Below, piece after piece: positions 41,538 through 50,778 of a stretch of 64,000 nucleotides of DNA. The DNA is from Streptomyces filamentosus. Its GTDB lineage: Bacteria > Actinomycetota > Actinomycetes > Streptomycetales > Streptomycetaceae. The stretch covers positions 3,184,501 to 3,248,500 of the forward strand of contig NZ_BNBE01000001.1 of the NCBI RefSeq assembly GCF_014654895.1, read 5' to 3'. The translations under genes were made by a program, and so were the position numbers. Every line of letters starts with the position of its first letter. Position 1 is the stretch's first letter. Under the pieces are notes generated by a model. It saw only the letters and a list, made by a program, of their open reading frames with translations, ran no database searches and was not told the origin of the DNA.

Positions 41538-42662
41538 GTGGAATTCGGGATCTTCGTACAGGGATACGTCGGCAAGCGCGCCGAGACCGATCCCGAAGCC
41601 GAGCACAAGGCACTCATGGAGGAGACCGAGTACGTCATCCAGGCGGACAAGTCCAACTTCAAGTACGCCTGGGCCTCCGAGCACCACTTCCTGGAGGAGT
41701 ACTCGCACCTCTCGGCCAACGACGTCTACCTGGGCTACCTCGCCCACGCCACCGAGCGCATCCACCTCGGCTCCGGCATCTTCAACCCGCTCGCCCCGGT
41801 CAACCACCCGGTGAAGGTCGCGGAGAAGGTCGCCATGCTCGACCACCTCTCCGAGGGGCGCTTCGAGTTCGGCTCCGGACGCGGCGCGGGCAGCCACGAG
41901 ATCCTCGGCTTCTTCCCGGGCATCACGGACATGAACCACACCAAGGAACTCTGGGAGGAGACGATCGCCGAGTTCCCCAAGATGTGGCTCCAGGACGAGT
42001 ACGTCGGCTTCCAGGGCAAGCACTGGTCCCTGCCGCCCCGCAAGATCCTCCCCAAGCCGTACGGCTCCTCCCACCCCGCCATGTGGTACGCGGCCGGCTC
42101 CCCGTCCTCGTACGCCATGGCCGGGAAGATGGGCCTCGGCGTCCTCGGCTTCAGCGTCCAGAAGGTCTCCGACATGGAATGGGTCGTCGAGTCCTACAAG
42201 AACGCCATCAAGGAGGCCAAGGCCGTCGGCGACTTCGTCAACGACAACGTCATGGTCACCTCCACCGCGATCTGCGCCGAGACCCACGAGAAGGCCGTCG
42301 AGATCGCCGCGGGCGGCGGACTGAACTACCTCCAGTCGCTGCTCTTCCGCTACCACGACACCTTCCCCCGCCCCGAAGGCGTCCCCGAGTGGCCCGAGCT
42401 GCTCCCCGAGTACTCCGCCGAGATCATCGAACTCCTCATCGCCGAGGAGCTGATGATCTGCGGCGACCCGGGCGAGGTCCTCGCGCAGTGCCGCCGCTGG
42501 GAGCGGGCCGGTGCCGACCAGCTCTCCTTCGGCCTCCCGGTGGGGATCGGCTACGAGGACACGATGAACACGATCAAGCTGATCGGCGAGCACGTGATCC
42601 CCGAGATCGACACCGACCCGGTCCACCGCACCACCCGCTTCCGGCAGGCCGCCGGGCGGTAG
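41538..42662 (+). CDS. LLM-class flavin/F420-dependent oxidoreductase
   Basis: 374 residues from the GTG at 41538 (an upstream GTG at 41529 is too close to the ribosome site). Luciferase-like TIM barrel: FKYAWASEHHFLEEYSHLSA (the EHHF signature of bacterial-luciferase-like monooxygenases), IHLGSGIFNPLAPVNHPVKV, AMLDHLSEGRFEFGSGRGAG. The EHHF motif and size point to a monooxygenase, perhaps using reduced flavin, rather than to the F420 dehydrogenase subgroup. Strong repressible promoter at G/H. Next genes are amidohydrolase and aldehyde dehydrogenase. Confidence 0.87.
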   Translation: MEFGIFVQGYVGKRAETDPEAEHKALMEETEYVIQADKSNFKYAWASEHHFLEEYSHLSANDVYLGYLAHATERIHLGSGIFNPLAPVNHPVKVAEKVAMLDHLSEGRFEFGSGRGAGSHEILGFFPGITDMNHTKELWEETIAEFPKMWLQDEYVGFQGKHWSLPPRKILPKPYGSSHPAMWYAAGSPSSYAMAGKMGLGVLGFSVQKVSDMEWVVESYKNAIKEAKAVGDFVNDNVMVTSTAICAETHEKAVEIAAGGGLNYLQSLLFRYHDTFPRPEGVPEWPELLPEYSAEIIELLIAEELMICGDPGEVLAQCRRWERAGADQLSFGLPVGIGYEDTMNTIKLIGEHVIPEIDTDPVHRTTRFRQAAGR

Positions 42663-42895
42663 CGGAGGGGGCGGGGCGCCGGGCGCGGGCACGGACGCCC
42701 GCCTCCCCCCTCCCGACCACCACAGCGCGGGGCGGTGTCTTCCCGGACCGCCGCCCCGTACCTGCCCCGGCCGGAAGCCGTTCCGCGGCGGCCCCGAGCC
42801 GGGGCACACCCGCGTACCGAGCACGTCCACGCACCGAGCGCGCCCGCGCGCGAAAGCCACGCACCGAGCACGTCCACGTACAGAAAGGGACCGCC

Positions 42896-44623
42896 ATGCT
42901 CGACCACCTCATCAAGGGCGCCACCGTCGTGGACGGCACCGGCGGCCCCGCGTACGTCGCGGACGTGGGGATCCAGGGGGGACGGATCACCTTCCCGCCG
43001 CCCGGCGCGGCCGCCCGCACCACCGAGGACGCCACCGGACTCGTCCTCGCCCCCGGCTTCGTCGACCCGCACACCCACTACGACGCCCAGCTCTTCTGGG
43101 ACCCGTACGCCACCCCCTCCATGAACCACGGCGTCACCACCGTCGCCGGAGGCAACTGCGGCTTCACCCTCGCCCCGCTCCACCCGGACCGGCCCGAGGA
43201 CGCCGACTACACCCGCCGCATGATGTCCAAGGTCGAGGGCATGGCGCTCAAGGCCCTCGAAGAGGGCGTCGACTGGAGCTGGTCCTCCTTCGGCGAGTAC
43301 CTCGACGCCCTGGAGGGGCGGATCGCCGTCAACGCCGGCTTCATGGTCGGCCACTGCGCCCTGCGCCGCTACGTGATGGGCGCCGACGCCGTCGGCGGCC
43401 GGCCCACCGAGGCGCAGCTCGCCGAGATGACCGCCCTCCTCAAGGAGGCCATGGAGGCCGGCGCCTGGGGCCTGTCCACCACCCAGTCGGCCACCCACTC
43501 CGACGGCGACGGCGCCCCCGTCGCCTCCCGGCACGCCGCCCCCGACGAGCTGATCGCCCTCGCGAAGGCGGTCGGCGAGCACGAGGGCACCCAGATCGAG
43601 GCGATCCTCGCGGGCTGCCTCGACCAGTTCTCCGACGCCGAGATCGACCTCTTCGTCGAGATGTCCGCGGCAGCCGGACGGCCCCTGAACTGGAACGTCC
43701 TCACCATCGACGCCGCGGTCCCCGAACGCGTCCCCCGCCAGCTCACCGCCTCCGAACGGGCCCGCAGGTCCGGCGGCCGGATCGTCGCCCTCACCATGCC
43801 GATCCTCACTCCCATGAACATGTCCCTCGGCACCTTCTGCGCCCTCAACCTCATCCCCGGCTGGGGCGAGGTCCTGGGCCTGCCCGTGCCCGAGCGGATC
43901 GCGCGGCTCCGCGACCCGGAGGTGCGCGCGGAGATGCTGCGCCGCGCCGACTCCAAGGAGGCCGGCGTCTTCCGCCGCCTCGCGGACTTCGGCCGGTACG
44001 TCATCGGCGACACGTACAGCCGCGAGAACGAGGGCCTGACCGGCCGCGTCGTGGAGGACATCGCCGCCGAACGCGGCCAGGACCCCTTCCAGTGCCTCGT
44101 CGAGATCTGCGCCAACGACGACCTGAGGACCGTCCTGTGGCCGATGCCCACCGACAACGACCCGGCCTCCTGGGCGCTGCGCCGCGAGACCTGGGACCAC
44201 GAGGACGTCCTCCTCGGCGGCTCCGACGCCGGCGCCCACCTGGACCGCATGTGCGGGGCCCCGTACACCACCCGCTTCCTCGGCGACTGCCTGCGCGGCC
44301 GGAAGCTGGTGCCGCTGGAGCGGGCCGTGAAGATGCTCAGCGACGACCCGGCCCGGCTCTTCGGCCTGCGCGAGCGCGGCCGGATCGCCGAGGGCTTCCA
44401 CGCCGACCTGGTCCTCTTCGACCCCGGGCGGATCGACGCGGGCCCCGCGACCCTCGTCCACGACCTGCCCGGCGACAGCCCGCGCCTCGACTCCCGCGCG
44501 GTCGGCGTCGTCTCCGTGCGCGTCAACGGCGTGGAGACGGTCCGCGACGACGAGGTGACCGGGGCCGTTCCCGGGCGCGTCCTGCGCTCGGGCCGCGACA
44601 CGAGGACGGTGGGCACCCGATGA
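42896..44623 (+). CDS. Amidohydrolase of the N-acyl-D-amino-acid deacylase group
   Basis: 575 residues. Metal-site motifs: VDPHTHYDAQLFWDPYATPS, GVTTVAGGNCGFTLAP, and LLGGSDAGAHLDRMCGAPYT near the C-terminus, with the Lys/His ligands expected between. COG3653 enzymes cleave amide or urea-like bonds, but many members in catabolic clusters have other hydrolase roles. GAAAGGGA precedes the ATG. 233 bp after the LLM gene; the gap contains a 16-bp direct repeat (42816 and 42863). Its stop overlaps the aldehyde dehydrogenase start. Confidence 0.85.
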   Translation: MLDHLIKGATVVDGTGGPAYVADVGIQGGRITFPPPGAAARTTEDATGLVLAPGFVDPHTHYDAQLFWDPYATPSMNHGVTTVAGGNCGFTLAPLHPDRPEDADYTRRMMSKVEGMALKALEEGVDWSWSSFGEYLDALEGRIAVNAGFMVGHCALRRYVMGADAVGGRPTEAQLAEMTALLKEAMEAGAWGLSTTQSATHSDGDGAPVASRHAAPDELIALAKAVGEHEGTQIEAILAGCLDQFSDAEIDLFVEMSAAAGRPLNWNVLTIDAAVPERVPRQLTASERARRSGGRIVALTMPILTPMNMSLGTFCALNLIPGWGEVLGLPVPERIARLRDPEVRAEMLRRADSKEAGVFRRLADFGRYVIGDTYSRENEGLTGRVVEDIAAERGQDPFQCLVEICANDDLRTVLWPMPTDNDPASWALRRETWDHEDVLLGGSDAGAHLDRMCGAPYTTRFLGDCLRGRKLVPLERAVKMLSDDPARLFGLRERGRIAEGFHADLVLFDPGRIDAGPATLVHDLPGDSPRLDSRAVGVVSVRVNGVETVRDDEVTGAVPGRVLRSGRDTRTVGTR

Positions 44624-46077
44624 CGATCACCGAGAAGCTGTACGTCGGCGGCGCGTGGACCGAGCCCGAGGGCGGCCACTACGAGGTGGTGAACCCGGCC
44701 ACCGAGGAGGTCGTCGGCCTCGCCCCCGAGGCGTCGAGGGCCCAGGTGCACGAGGCGGCCGCCGCCGCCCGGGAGGCCTTCGCCGACTGGTCCCGGACGA
44801 AGCCCGAGGAGCGGGCCGCGATCCTCGACAGGGCCGCCGGCCTCATGGCCCGCGACGCCGCGGCCCACGTCGAGCTGGCCCGCGCCGAGACCGGCGCCAC
44901 CACCGCCACCGCCCGGAGCATGCAGGTCGCCGTCGGCTCCGCCCGCTTCCGCCGGTACGCCCGGGGCGCCCTGGAACCGGTCGAGCAGGCCCTGCCGCCG
45001 CAGATCAGCGAGGCCGGGCCGATGGGACGGGCCGGCGTCCTCGGGGCGGTCGCGGTGCGCCGCCCGGTCGGCGTCGTCACCTGCATCACCTCGTACAACA
45101 ACCCCTGGGCCAACCCGGCGGGCAAGATCGCCCCCGCCCTCGCCATGGGCAACACGGTCGTGGTGAAGCCCGCCCCGCAGGACCCCCTGTCGGTCTTCGC
45201 GATGGTCCGCGCCCTGGAGGAGGCGGGCGTCCCCGCCGGGGTGGTCAACCTGGTCACCGGCTCGGCGCCCGCCGCGGGCGAGGCGGCCGTCGACTCCCCG
45301 GACGTCGACATGGTCTCCTTCACCGGCTCCACCGCCGTCGGCCAGGCCATCGGCGAGGTCTGCGGCCGCACCCTCAAGCGGCAGCTGATGGAACTCGGCG
45401 GGAAGGGCGCGGCGCTGGTCTTCGACGACGCCGACCTGGACGCGGCGGTCATGGGCATCGGGACGACCTTCGCCTTCTACAGCGGCCAGATCTGCACCGC
45501 CCCGACCCGGGTCCTCGCCCAGCGCGGGATCCACGACCGGCTGGTCGAGAAGCTGGCCGCCTACACCGGCCACCTGAGGGTGGGGGACCCGGCGGAGAGG
45601 GGCACGGTGGTCGGCCCGGTGATCTCGGCGGCCCACCGCGACCGGGTGGAGTCCTACGTGGAGCTCGGCCGGAAGGAGGGGGCGCGGGTCGTCGCGGGCG
45701 GCGAGCGCCCGGACCTCGCGAAGGGCTTCTACGTGGCCCCGACGCTGCTCGCCGACTGCACCGCCGGGATGCGGGTGGTGCGCGAGGAGATCTTCGGCCC
45801 GGTCGTCGTGGTCGTCCCCTTCGACGACGAGGAGGAGGGGATCGCGCTCGCCGGGGACACCGACTACGGCCTGATCGACTACGTGTGGTCCGGGGACGTC
45901 GCCCGCGCCTTCCGGGTCGGCGCCCGGCTGCGGTCCGGCGGGGTCGGGATCAACACCATCGGCCGGAACATGGAGGCGCCCTTCGGCGGCTTCAAGAAGA
46001 GCGGCGTCGGGCGGGACGTGGGCTCGTACGCGCTCCACGCCTACAGCGAGCTCCAGGCGATGGTGTGGCCGGGCTGA
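44620..46077 (+). CDS. Aldehyde dehydrogenase
   Basis: 485 residues, ATGA overlap with the amidohydrolase gene. ALDH motifs: CITSYNNPWANPAGKIAPAL, VSFTGSTAVGQA, catalytic Glu in MELGGKGAAL, catalytic Cys in YSGQICTAPTRVL, and EIFGPVVVVVPFDDEEEGI. NAD(P)-dependent oxidation of an aldehyde to acid. As the last gene of the G/H-driven unit it probably handles an aldehyde made by the LLM monooxygenase or the amidohydrolase. Confidence 0.92.
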   Translation: MTITEKLYVGGAWTEPEGGHYEVVNPATEEVVGLAPEASRAQVHEAAAAAREAFADWSRTKPEERAAILDRAAGLMARDAAAHVELARAETGATTATARSMQVAVGSARFRRYARGALEPVEQALPPQISEAGPMGRAGVLGAVAVRRPVGVVTCITSYNNPWANPAGKIAPALAMGNTVVVKPAPQDPLSVFAMVRALEEAGVPAGVVNLVTGSAPAAGEAAVDSPDVDMVSFTGSTAVGQAIGEVCGRTLKRQLMELGGKGAALVFDDADLDAAVMGIGTTFAFYSGQICTAPTRVLAQRGIHDRLVEKLAAYTGHLRVGDPAERGTVVGPVISAAHRDRVESYVELGRKEGARVVAGGERPDLAKGFYVAPTLLADCTAGMRVVREEIFGPVVVVVPFDDEEEGIALAGDTDYGLIDYVWSGDVARAFRVGARLRSGGVGINTIGRNMEAPFGGFKKSGVGRDVGSYALHAYSELQAMVWPG

Positions 46078-46396
46078 GGGGGCCGGGCTGAACGGGTCGG
46101 GCGGGCCGGGCCGAGCGGGCCGGCCGACCGCTGGAGAGGCCGTGCCGCAAGGGCCGGACGTTCTCCCGGAAAATTCCTCGGGAAAATTTTGAAACGGACA
46201 TTTCGGGCTCTGCTGCGGTTCCCGCATATCGGACACTCGGCGTCCGACCTACCAGTTGGTCGGTCCGCCGGGTTCGTCGATCTTTCAATCATTGGCGGGT
46301 GTCCCGATCTGCCCTCGCAATGCAAGGCGATGATCGATCAAGTGAGCGGAGTCAAGCGCTCCGGATAAGGAAACCGCAGCATTTAACGTCACGTTC
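46078..46396. other. 319-bp intergenic region with palindromes upstream of the APC permease
   Basis: No gene. It contains an unusually AT-rich patch (46168-46205, GGAAAATTCC and GGGAAAATTTT), an inverted repeat CCGACC/GGTCGG (46244-46249 and 46258-46263) with an inner ACC/GGT pairing, and the palindrome AACGTCACGTT (46385-46395) one base before the permease ATG. Confidence 0.6.
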
Positions 46397-47962
46397 ATGA
46401 CTCAGGTGGACGTGCGGCCCCAGGCCGGAGACACGGTAAGGGGCGTCGATGCCCCGGGGGACACGCAAGGCGTGCGCAAGAAGGGCCTCGGCGGCAACTC
46501 CGTCGGCCTCTTCGGCAACGCGGTCATCGGCATATCCACCGTCGCCCCGGTCTACTGCCTGACCTCCACACTGGGCTCCACCGCCGGCGAGGTCGGCCTC
46601 CAGATGCCCGCCGTCTTCCTCGCGGGCTTCCTCCCCATGCTCCTCGTCGCCTTCGCGTACCGGGAGCTCAACAAGGTCATGCCGGACTGCGGCACCTCCT
46701 TCACCTGGACGGTGAAGGCCTTCGGCCCCAAGATCGGCTGGATGTGCGGCTGGGGCCTGGTGATCGCCACGATCATCGTGCTCTCCAACCTGGCCGGCGT
46801 CGCCACCTCGTACTTCTGGCTCCTCGCGGGCGAGATCACCGGCAACGGGTCGATCGCCGCCCTGGACGACAACAAGGCCGTCCACATCGTCACCTGCCTC
46901 GCCCTCATCGCCGCCGCCACCGCGATCAGCTACCGCGGCATGACGGCCACCAAGGGCGTCCAGTACACCCTCGTCGTCCTCCAGCTCGTCGTCCTCGCCG
47001 TCTTCGTCGCCCTGGCCCTCTCCAAGGCCGGCTCCTTCGAGACCTCCGTGGACTTCTCCTGGTCCTGGATGAACCCCTTCGCCGTCGAGTCCTTCGCGGC
47101 CTTCACCGCGGGCCTCTCCCTCTCGATCTTCATGTACTGGGGCTGGGACACCTGCATGGCGTCCAACGAGGAGACCGTCGGCAGCGACAAGACCCCCGGC
47201 CGCGCCGCACTCATCGCGATGGTCGTCCTGGTCGGCTCCTACCTGGCCACCGGCATCGCCGCCCAGATGGCCGTCGGCTCCGGCGACCAGGGCCTCGGCC
47301 TCGCCAACCCGGAGACCTCCGACAACGTCTTCGCCGCCCTCGCCGGCCCCGTCATGGGCCCGGTCCTCGGCATCCTGCTCTTCGTCGCGGTCCTGGCCTC
47401 CGCCGCCGCGAGCCTCCAGACCACCTTCATCCCGGTCGCCCGCACGGTCCTCGCCATGTCCACCTACGAGGCCCTGCCGAAGTCCTTCACGAAGGTGCAC
47501 CCGGTCTTCAAGACCCCCGGCAAGGCCACCGTCGTCGCGGGCGTCGCCACCGGCGTCTTCTACACCGTGATGACCCTGGTCAGCGAGCACGTCCTGGTCG
47601 ACACCATCTACGCGCTCGGCCTCATGATCTGCTTCTACTACGGCATCACGGCCTTCGCCTGCGTCTGGTACTTCCGCGCCGAGCTCTTCCGCTCCTTCCG
47701 CGACCTGGCCTTCAAGGGCCTCCTGCCGGCCCTCGGCGGCCTGATGCTCACCGCCGTCTTCGGCAAGACCCTCTACGACATGTGGGACCCGGCCTACGGC
47801 TCCGGCTCCGCCGTCTTCGGCGTCGGCTCCGTCTTCGTCATCGCGGTCGGCCTGCTCGTCCTCGGCGCGGTCCTCATGCTGGTCATGCAGCGCCGCAGCC
47901 CGGCCTTCTTCCGCGGCGAGGTCCTCACCAAGGAGACCCCGTCGCTGGTGGTCGCCGACTGA
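46397..47962 (+). CDS. APC-superfamily amino acid/polyamine permease
   Basis: 521 residues with about 12 transmembrane helices. The APC start is visible (GNSVGLFGNAVIGISTVAPV at ~34-53, the G-S/A-G helix-1 region) and FMYWGWDTCMASNEETVGSD in the middle, near the helix-6 substrate region. Moves an amino acid or related amine in symport or exchange. A palindrome directly before the ATG and others upstream suggest its own regulator, not CTGACG type. Substrate not readable. Confidence 0.9.
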   Translation: MTQVDVRPQAGDTVRGVDAPGDTQGVRKKGLGGNSVGLFGNAVIGISTVAPVYCLTSTLGSTAGEVGLQMPAVFLAGFLPMLLVAFAYRELNKVMPDCGTSFTWTVKAFGPKIGWMCGWGLVIATIIVLSNLAGVATSYFWLLAGEITGNGSIAALDDNKAVHIVTCLALIAAATAISYRGMTATKGVQYTLVVLQLVVLAVFVALALSKAGSFETSVDFSWSWMNPFAVESFAAFTAGLSLSIFMYWGWDTCMASNEETVGSDKTPGRAALIAMVVLVGSYLATGIAAQMAVGSGDQGLGLANPETSDNVFAALAGPVMGPVLGILLFVAVLASAAASLQTTFIPVARTVLAMSTYEALPKSFTKVHPVFKTPGKATVVAGVATGVFYTVMTLVSEHVLVDTIYALGLMICFYYGITAFACVWYFRAELFRSFRDLAFKGLLPALGGLMLTAVFGKTLYDMWDPAYGSGSAVFGVGSVFVIAVGLLVLGAVLMLVMQRRSPAFFRGEVLTKETPSLVVAD

Positions 47963-47999
47963 CCCGGGGCCGCACGCGCCCCTGAGTCACCCAGAAACG

Positions 48000-48045
48000 C
48001 GAAGGTGACGGCCCCGTGGGGGGTGCCGTCACCTTCGTGCCTTTT
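48000..48045. terminator. Strong terminator after the permease
   Basis: CGAAGGTGACGGC (48000-48012) and GCCGTCACCTTCG (48025-48037) pair perfectly over 13 bp; TTTTT follows at 48042-48046. Between convergent genes, it serves the permease and possibly the small secreted-protein gene. Confidence 0.85.
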
Positions 48046-48058
48046 TCCGGTCCCGGTG

Positions 48059-48274
48059 CTACTTCCCGACGGGCAGCAGCCCGCTCACGGCCTGGTTGGC
48101 CGGGGGCAGGTCGGCGGCCTGCGGCGGCAGGGGCTTCGGGTTCAGGACGCCGCTGAGGGGGACGACCGAGGGCAGGTTCATGCCGCCCGTGTCGGCCGCC
48201 GCGGTGCCGGCGGCGGCGAGGCCCCCGGCGGCGGCGAAGGCGGTCAGGGCGGCTGCGGTGAGGATCCTCTTCAT
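48059..48274 (-). CDS. Small secreted protein, 71 aa
   Basis: MKRILTAAALTAFAAAGGLA signal peptide with cleavage expected after AAA (~27), then a ~44-residue Pro/Leu-rich mature part (MNLPSVVPLSGVLNPKPLPPQAAD). Resembles the common small Streptomyces secreted proteins with MNLPS/LPG segments. No cysteines, hence not a chaplin. Function unknown. Confidence 0.75.
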   Translation of the reverse strand: MKRILTAAALTAFAAAGGLAAAGTAAADTGGMNLPSVVPLSGVLNPKPLPPQAADLPPANQAVSGLLPVGK

Positions 48275-48333
48275 GGCCCGTCCAACGCGCCCCGGGTGCG
48301 GGCGGTTACGAGCCCGCTCCCTACGATCCCGCC

Positions 48334-48888
48334 ATGGACGAGGAGTACGGGAACGGGGGCTGGCGGCTGCGGCCGGGCCGGCCCGGGGACGTCGAGGCCG
48401 TGGCCGAGCTGCGGGCGGTCGTCCTGCGCGCCGACCTGGAGCGGCTCGGCCGCTACGACCCGCACCGGGTGCGGCAGCGGCTGCGGGACGGGTTCTCGCC
48501 CGCGCACACCTCGGTGGTCGAGACCCCGGACCGTCCCCTCGCCGGGTGCGTCACCTTCCGGCCGGGGCCGGACCACTTCCGCCTGGAGCACTTCTACCTG
48601 GACCCCGCCCTCCAGGGCCGGGGCCTGGGCACCGCCGTCCTGCGGCGGCTCCTGGACCGGGCCGACGCGGAGGGCGCGGCCGTGCGGCTCGACGTGCTCC
48701 GGGGGAGCCCGGCCCGCAGGCTCTACGAGCGGGCGGGATTCGTGGCGGAGGCGGAGGACGGGGTGGACGTCTCCATGGTCAGGAGGCCGGAGCCCCCGCA
48801 CCCGCCCCCGGGGTGCCTGGGACTCCCGCTGCCTCCGGGGCCTTCCGGGCCTACGGGGCTTCCGGTGCCTCCGGTGCCTCCGCGATGA
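48334..48888 (+). CDS. GNAT-family N-acetyltransferase
   Basis: 184 residues, leaderless-looking (TACGAT 7 bp upstream of the ATG). GNAT core LEHFYLDPALQGRGLGTAVLRRLLDRA with the acetyl-CoA loop PALQGRGLGTAV, then VRLDVLRGSPARRLYERAGF. The C-terminal ~30 residues are Pro/Leu-rich repeats (PPPGCLGLPLPPGPSGP) probably disordered. Overlaps the next gene by 38 bp tail to tail. Substrate unknown. Confidence 0.85.
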   Translation: MDEEYGNGGWRLRPGRPGDVEAVAELRAVVLRADLERLGRYDPHRVRQRLRDGFSPAHTSVVETPDRPLAGCVTFRPGPDHFRLEHFYLDPALQGRGLGTAVLRRLLDRADAEGAAVRLDVLRGSPARRLYERAGFVAEAEDGVDVSMVRRPEPPHPPPGCLGLPLPPGPSGPTGLPVPPVPPR

Positions 48889-49627
48889 GGGCGGTGGCGA
48901 CCGTGCGGAAGCCGAGGCGGGCGTAGAGGCGCTCCACGTCCGCGTCCGAGGCCGTCAGGAAGACCACTTCGGTCCCGGCCGCGCGGGCCTCCGCGACCAG
49001 CGCGGCCGTCACCGCGAGCCCCAGGCCCCGGCGGCGGGCCTCCGGCCGGGTGCCGACCCCCACGACCTCCGCGACGCCGCCGACCGGCTGGACCTGGCCG
49101 CCCGCGAGCCCCTCCCCGCCCGCCGCGTCGAAGGCACCGACGAGGACGGTCAGACCGGCCGCGACGCGCTCCGCGACCCGCCGCGCGTCCCCGGGGCCCG
49201 CGGTCGCGCCGAAGGCCGCGTACGGGGCGGCGACGGCCGCCGGCAGGCCCGGGTCGTCCGCGCCGACCGTCCGCACCACGGCCCCCGCGGGCTCCGGCAC
49301 GGGCAGCGGCTCGCCCTCCAGGACCATCAGCGGATGCTCGTGCACCACGAGCCCGCTCGCCTCCACGGCGGCCCGCAGCCCCGGCGTCGTCTCCGCCACC
49401 CACTCGAACGCCTCCGGCAGCCCCAGCTCCCGCTGCCGCGCCCGCACCCTCTCCACGTCCTCCACCCGCACCGGCCCGGCGTGGCCGAGCACGGGCCGCG
49501 CGTAGAACGGCCACCCGTCGGAGCCCTCCCGCACGAAGAAGGTCAGCGGCCCGAAGTCCTCGGCGCGGGCGGAGGAGCGGGGAACGGCGTCGTAGTACGC
49601 CTCGATTCGATTCAGCACGCGCGCCAT
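48851..49627 (-). CDS. GNAT-family N-acetyltransferase
   Basis: 258 residues. An N-terminal half typical of two-lobed Streptomyces GNATs (MARVLNRIEAYYDAVPRSSA, LTFFVREGSDGWPFYARPVL, FEWVAETTPGLRAAVEASGL) is followed by a GNAT core (EVVGVGTRPEARRRGLGLAV, EVVFLTASDADVERLYARLGFR). Substrate unknown. Tail overlap with the preceding gene. Confidence 0.85.
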   Translation of the reverse strand: MARVLNRIEAYYDAVPRSSARAEDFGPLTFFVREGSDGWPFYARPVLGHAGPVRVEDVERVRARQRELGLPEAFEWVAETTPGLRAAVEASGLVVHEHPLMVLEGEPLPVPEPAGAVVRTVGADDPGLPAAVAAPYAAFGATAGPGDARRVAERVAAGLTVLVGAFDAAGGEGLAGGQVQPVGGVAEVVGVGTRPEARRRGLGLAVTAALVAEARAAGTEVVFLTASDADVERLYARLGFRTVATALIAEAPEAPEAP

Positions 49628-49887
49628 CCAAGCAGCCCGGCGGCGGCGCCACCGGCGGTTTTTCCCGCCGGGAACCGCCGGCGGGCGCGCACGCCCCCCT
49701 CACCCTCCAGCGCTTCCGCGAGCAGGTCTGGGAGCGCGGCGGGTACGGCGACCTGGCGGCCGTCCACCGGGCGGTGGACCCGGGCCGGGGCCGGGGCGCG
49801 GGCTGAAGGAGGGGTGCGGCGGGGACGCGCGCACCCGTTCCCGCCGCACCCCTCGGAATCCGCCGGCGCAGCCCCTACCGTGCGGTC

Positions 49888-50721
49888 ATGCGGATCTCGA
49901 CCACGATCTTCCTGACCGACGAGACCATCACGCCCGTGCGGCTCGCCCGCGAGCTGGAGGCGCGCGGCTTCGCGGGGCTGTACCTGCCGGAGCACACCCA
50001 CATCCCCGTGTCCCGGGAGACCGAGCACCCCGTGGGCGGCGAGGCGGCCCGCGAGTACGGGCGGACCCTGGACCCCTACGTGGCCCTCGCCCAGGCGGCG
50101 GCGGTCACCGAACGGCTCGCGCTCGGCACGGGCATCTCCCTGCTCGCCCAGCACGACCCGATCGCGCTGGCCAAGCAGATCGCGACGCTCGACCACCTCT
50201 CCGGCGGCCGCTTCACCCTCGGCCTCGGCTACGGCTGGAACCGCGAGGAGGCCGCCGACCACAACGTCGTCTGGCGCACCCGCCGGGACCTCGTCCACGA
50301 CCGCCTCGCCCTCATGCGGGCCCTGTGGGCCCCCGAGCCCACCGCGTACGAGGGCGCCCACGGCCACTCCGTCCGGGCGTCCGAGGCCTGGCCGAAGCCG
50401 GCCGGCGGCGCGCCCCGCGTCCTCCTCGGCGGCGCCGCGGGCCCGAAGCTCTTCGCCGCCGTCGCCGCGCACGCCGACGGCTGGATGCCGATCGGCGGCC
50501 GCGGCCTGACGAAGGACCTCCCCCTCCTCCGCCGCGCCTGGGAGGACGCCGGCCGCGACCCGAAGACCCTCCAGGTCGTCCCCTACGCCGTCCTCCCTAC
50601 CCCCGGCAAGCTCGCCCACTACGCCGACCTGGGCTGCGAGGAGACCGTCCTCCAGCTCCCGCCCGCCCCCGAACCGGAGGTCCTGCGCGTCCTGGACGGG
50701 TACGCCGCGTACGCGGAGTGA
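49888..50721 (+). CDS. LLM-class F420-dependent oxidoreductase
   Basis: 277 residues of the TIGR03619-like group: RGFAGLYLPEHTHIPVSRET, ERLALGTGISLLAQHDPIAL, TLDHLSGGRFTLGLGYGWNR, then RVLLGGAAGPKLFAAVAAHADGWMP. TACCGT stands 7 bp before the ATG (leaderless). No CTGACG operator, so apparently outside that regulon, but directly upstream of fbiC. The 260 bp before it contains an in-frame ORF scrap (49680-49806) and nothing else supportable. Confidence 0.85.
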   Translation: MRISTTIFLTDETITPVRLARELEARGFAGLYLPEHTHIPVSRETEHPVGGEAAREYGRTLDPYVALAQAAAVTERLALGTGISLLAQHDPIALAKQIATLDHLSGGRFTLGLGYGWNREEAADHNVVWRTRRDLVHDRLALMRALWAPEPTAYEGAHGHSVRASEAWPKPAGGAPRVLLGGAAGPKLFAAVAAHADGWMPIGGRGLTKDLPLLRRAWEDAGRDPKTLQVVPYAVLPTPGKLAHYADLGCEETVLQLPPAPEPEVLRVLDGYAAYAE

Positions 50722-50778
50722 CGGACGAGCCCCCGTGCGCGGGTTCAGGCGCCCGCGCACGCTTCGTATGCTCGGTGC

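Noticed and set aside
42816-42878. 16-bp direct repeat (accgagcacgtccacg twice) upstream of the amidohydrolase
   Set aside because: Short, GC-rich and not near a promoter element; likely local duplication without function.
49660-49806. ORF scrap ending LQRFREQVWERGGYGDLAAV with a tail of Gly/Arg
   Set aside because: It looks protein-like for about 30 residues but has no start, ribosome site or recognised family; possibly a gene remnant, too weak to list.
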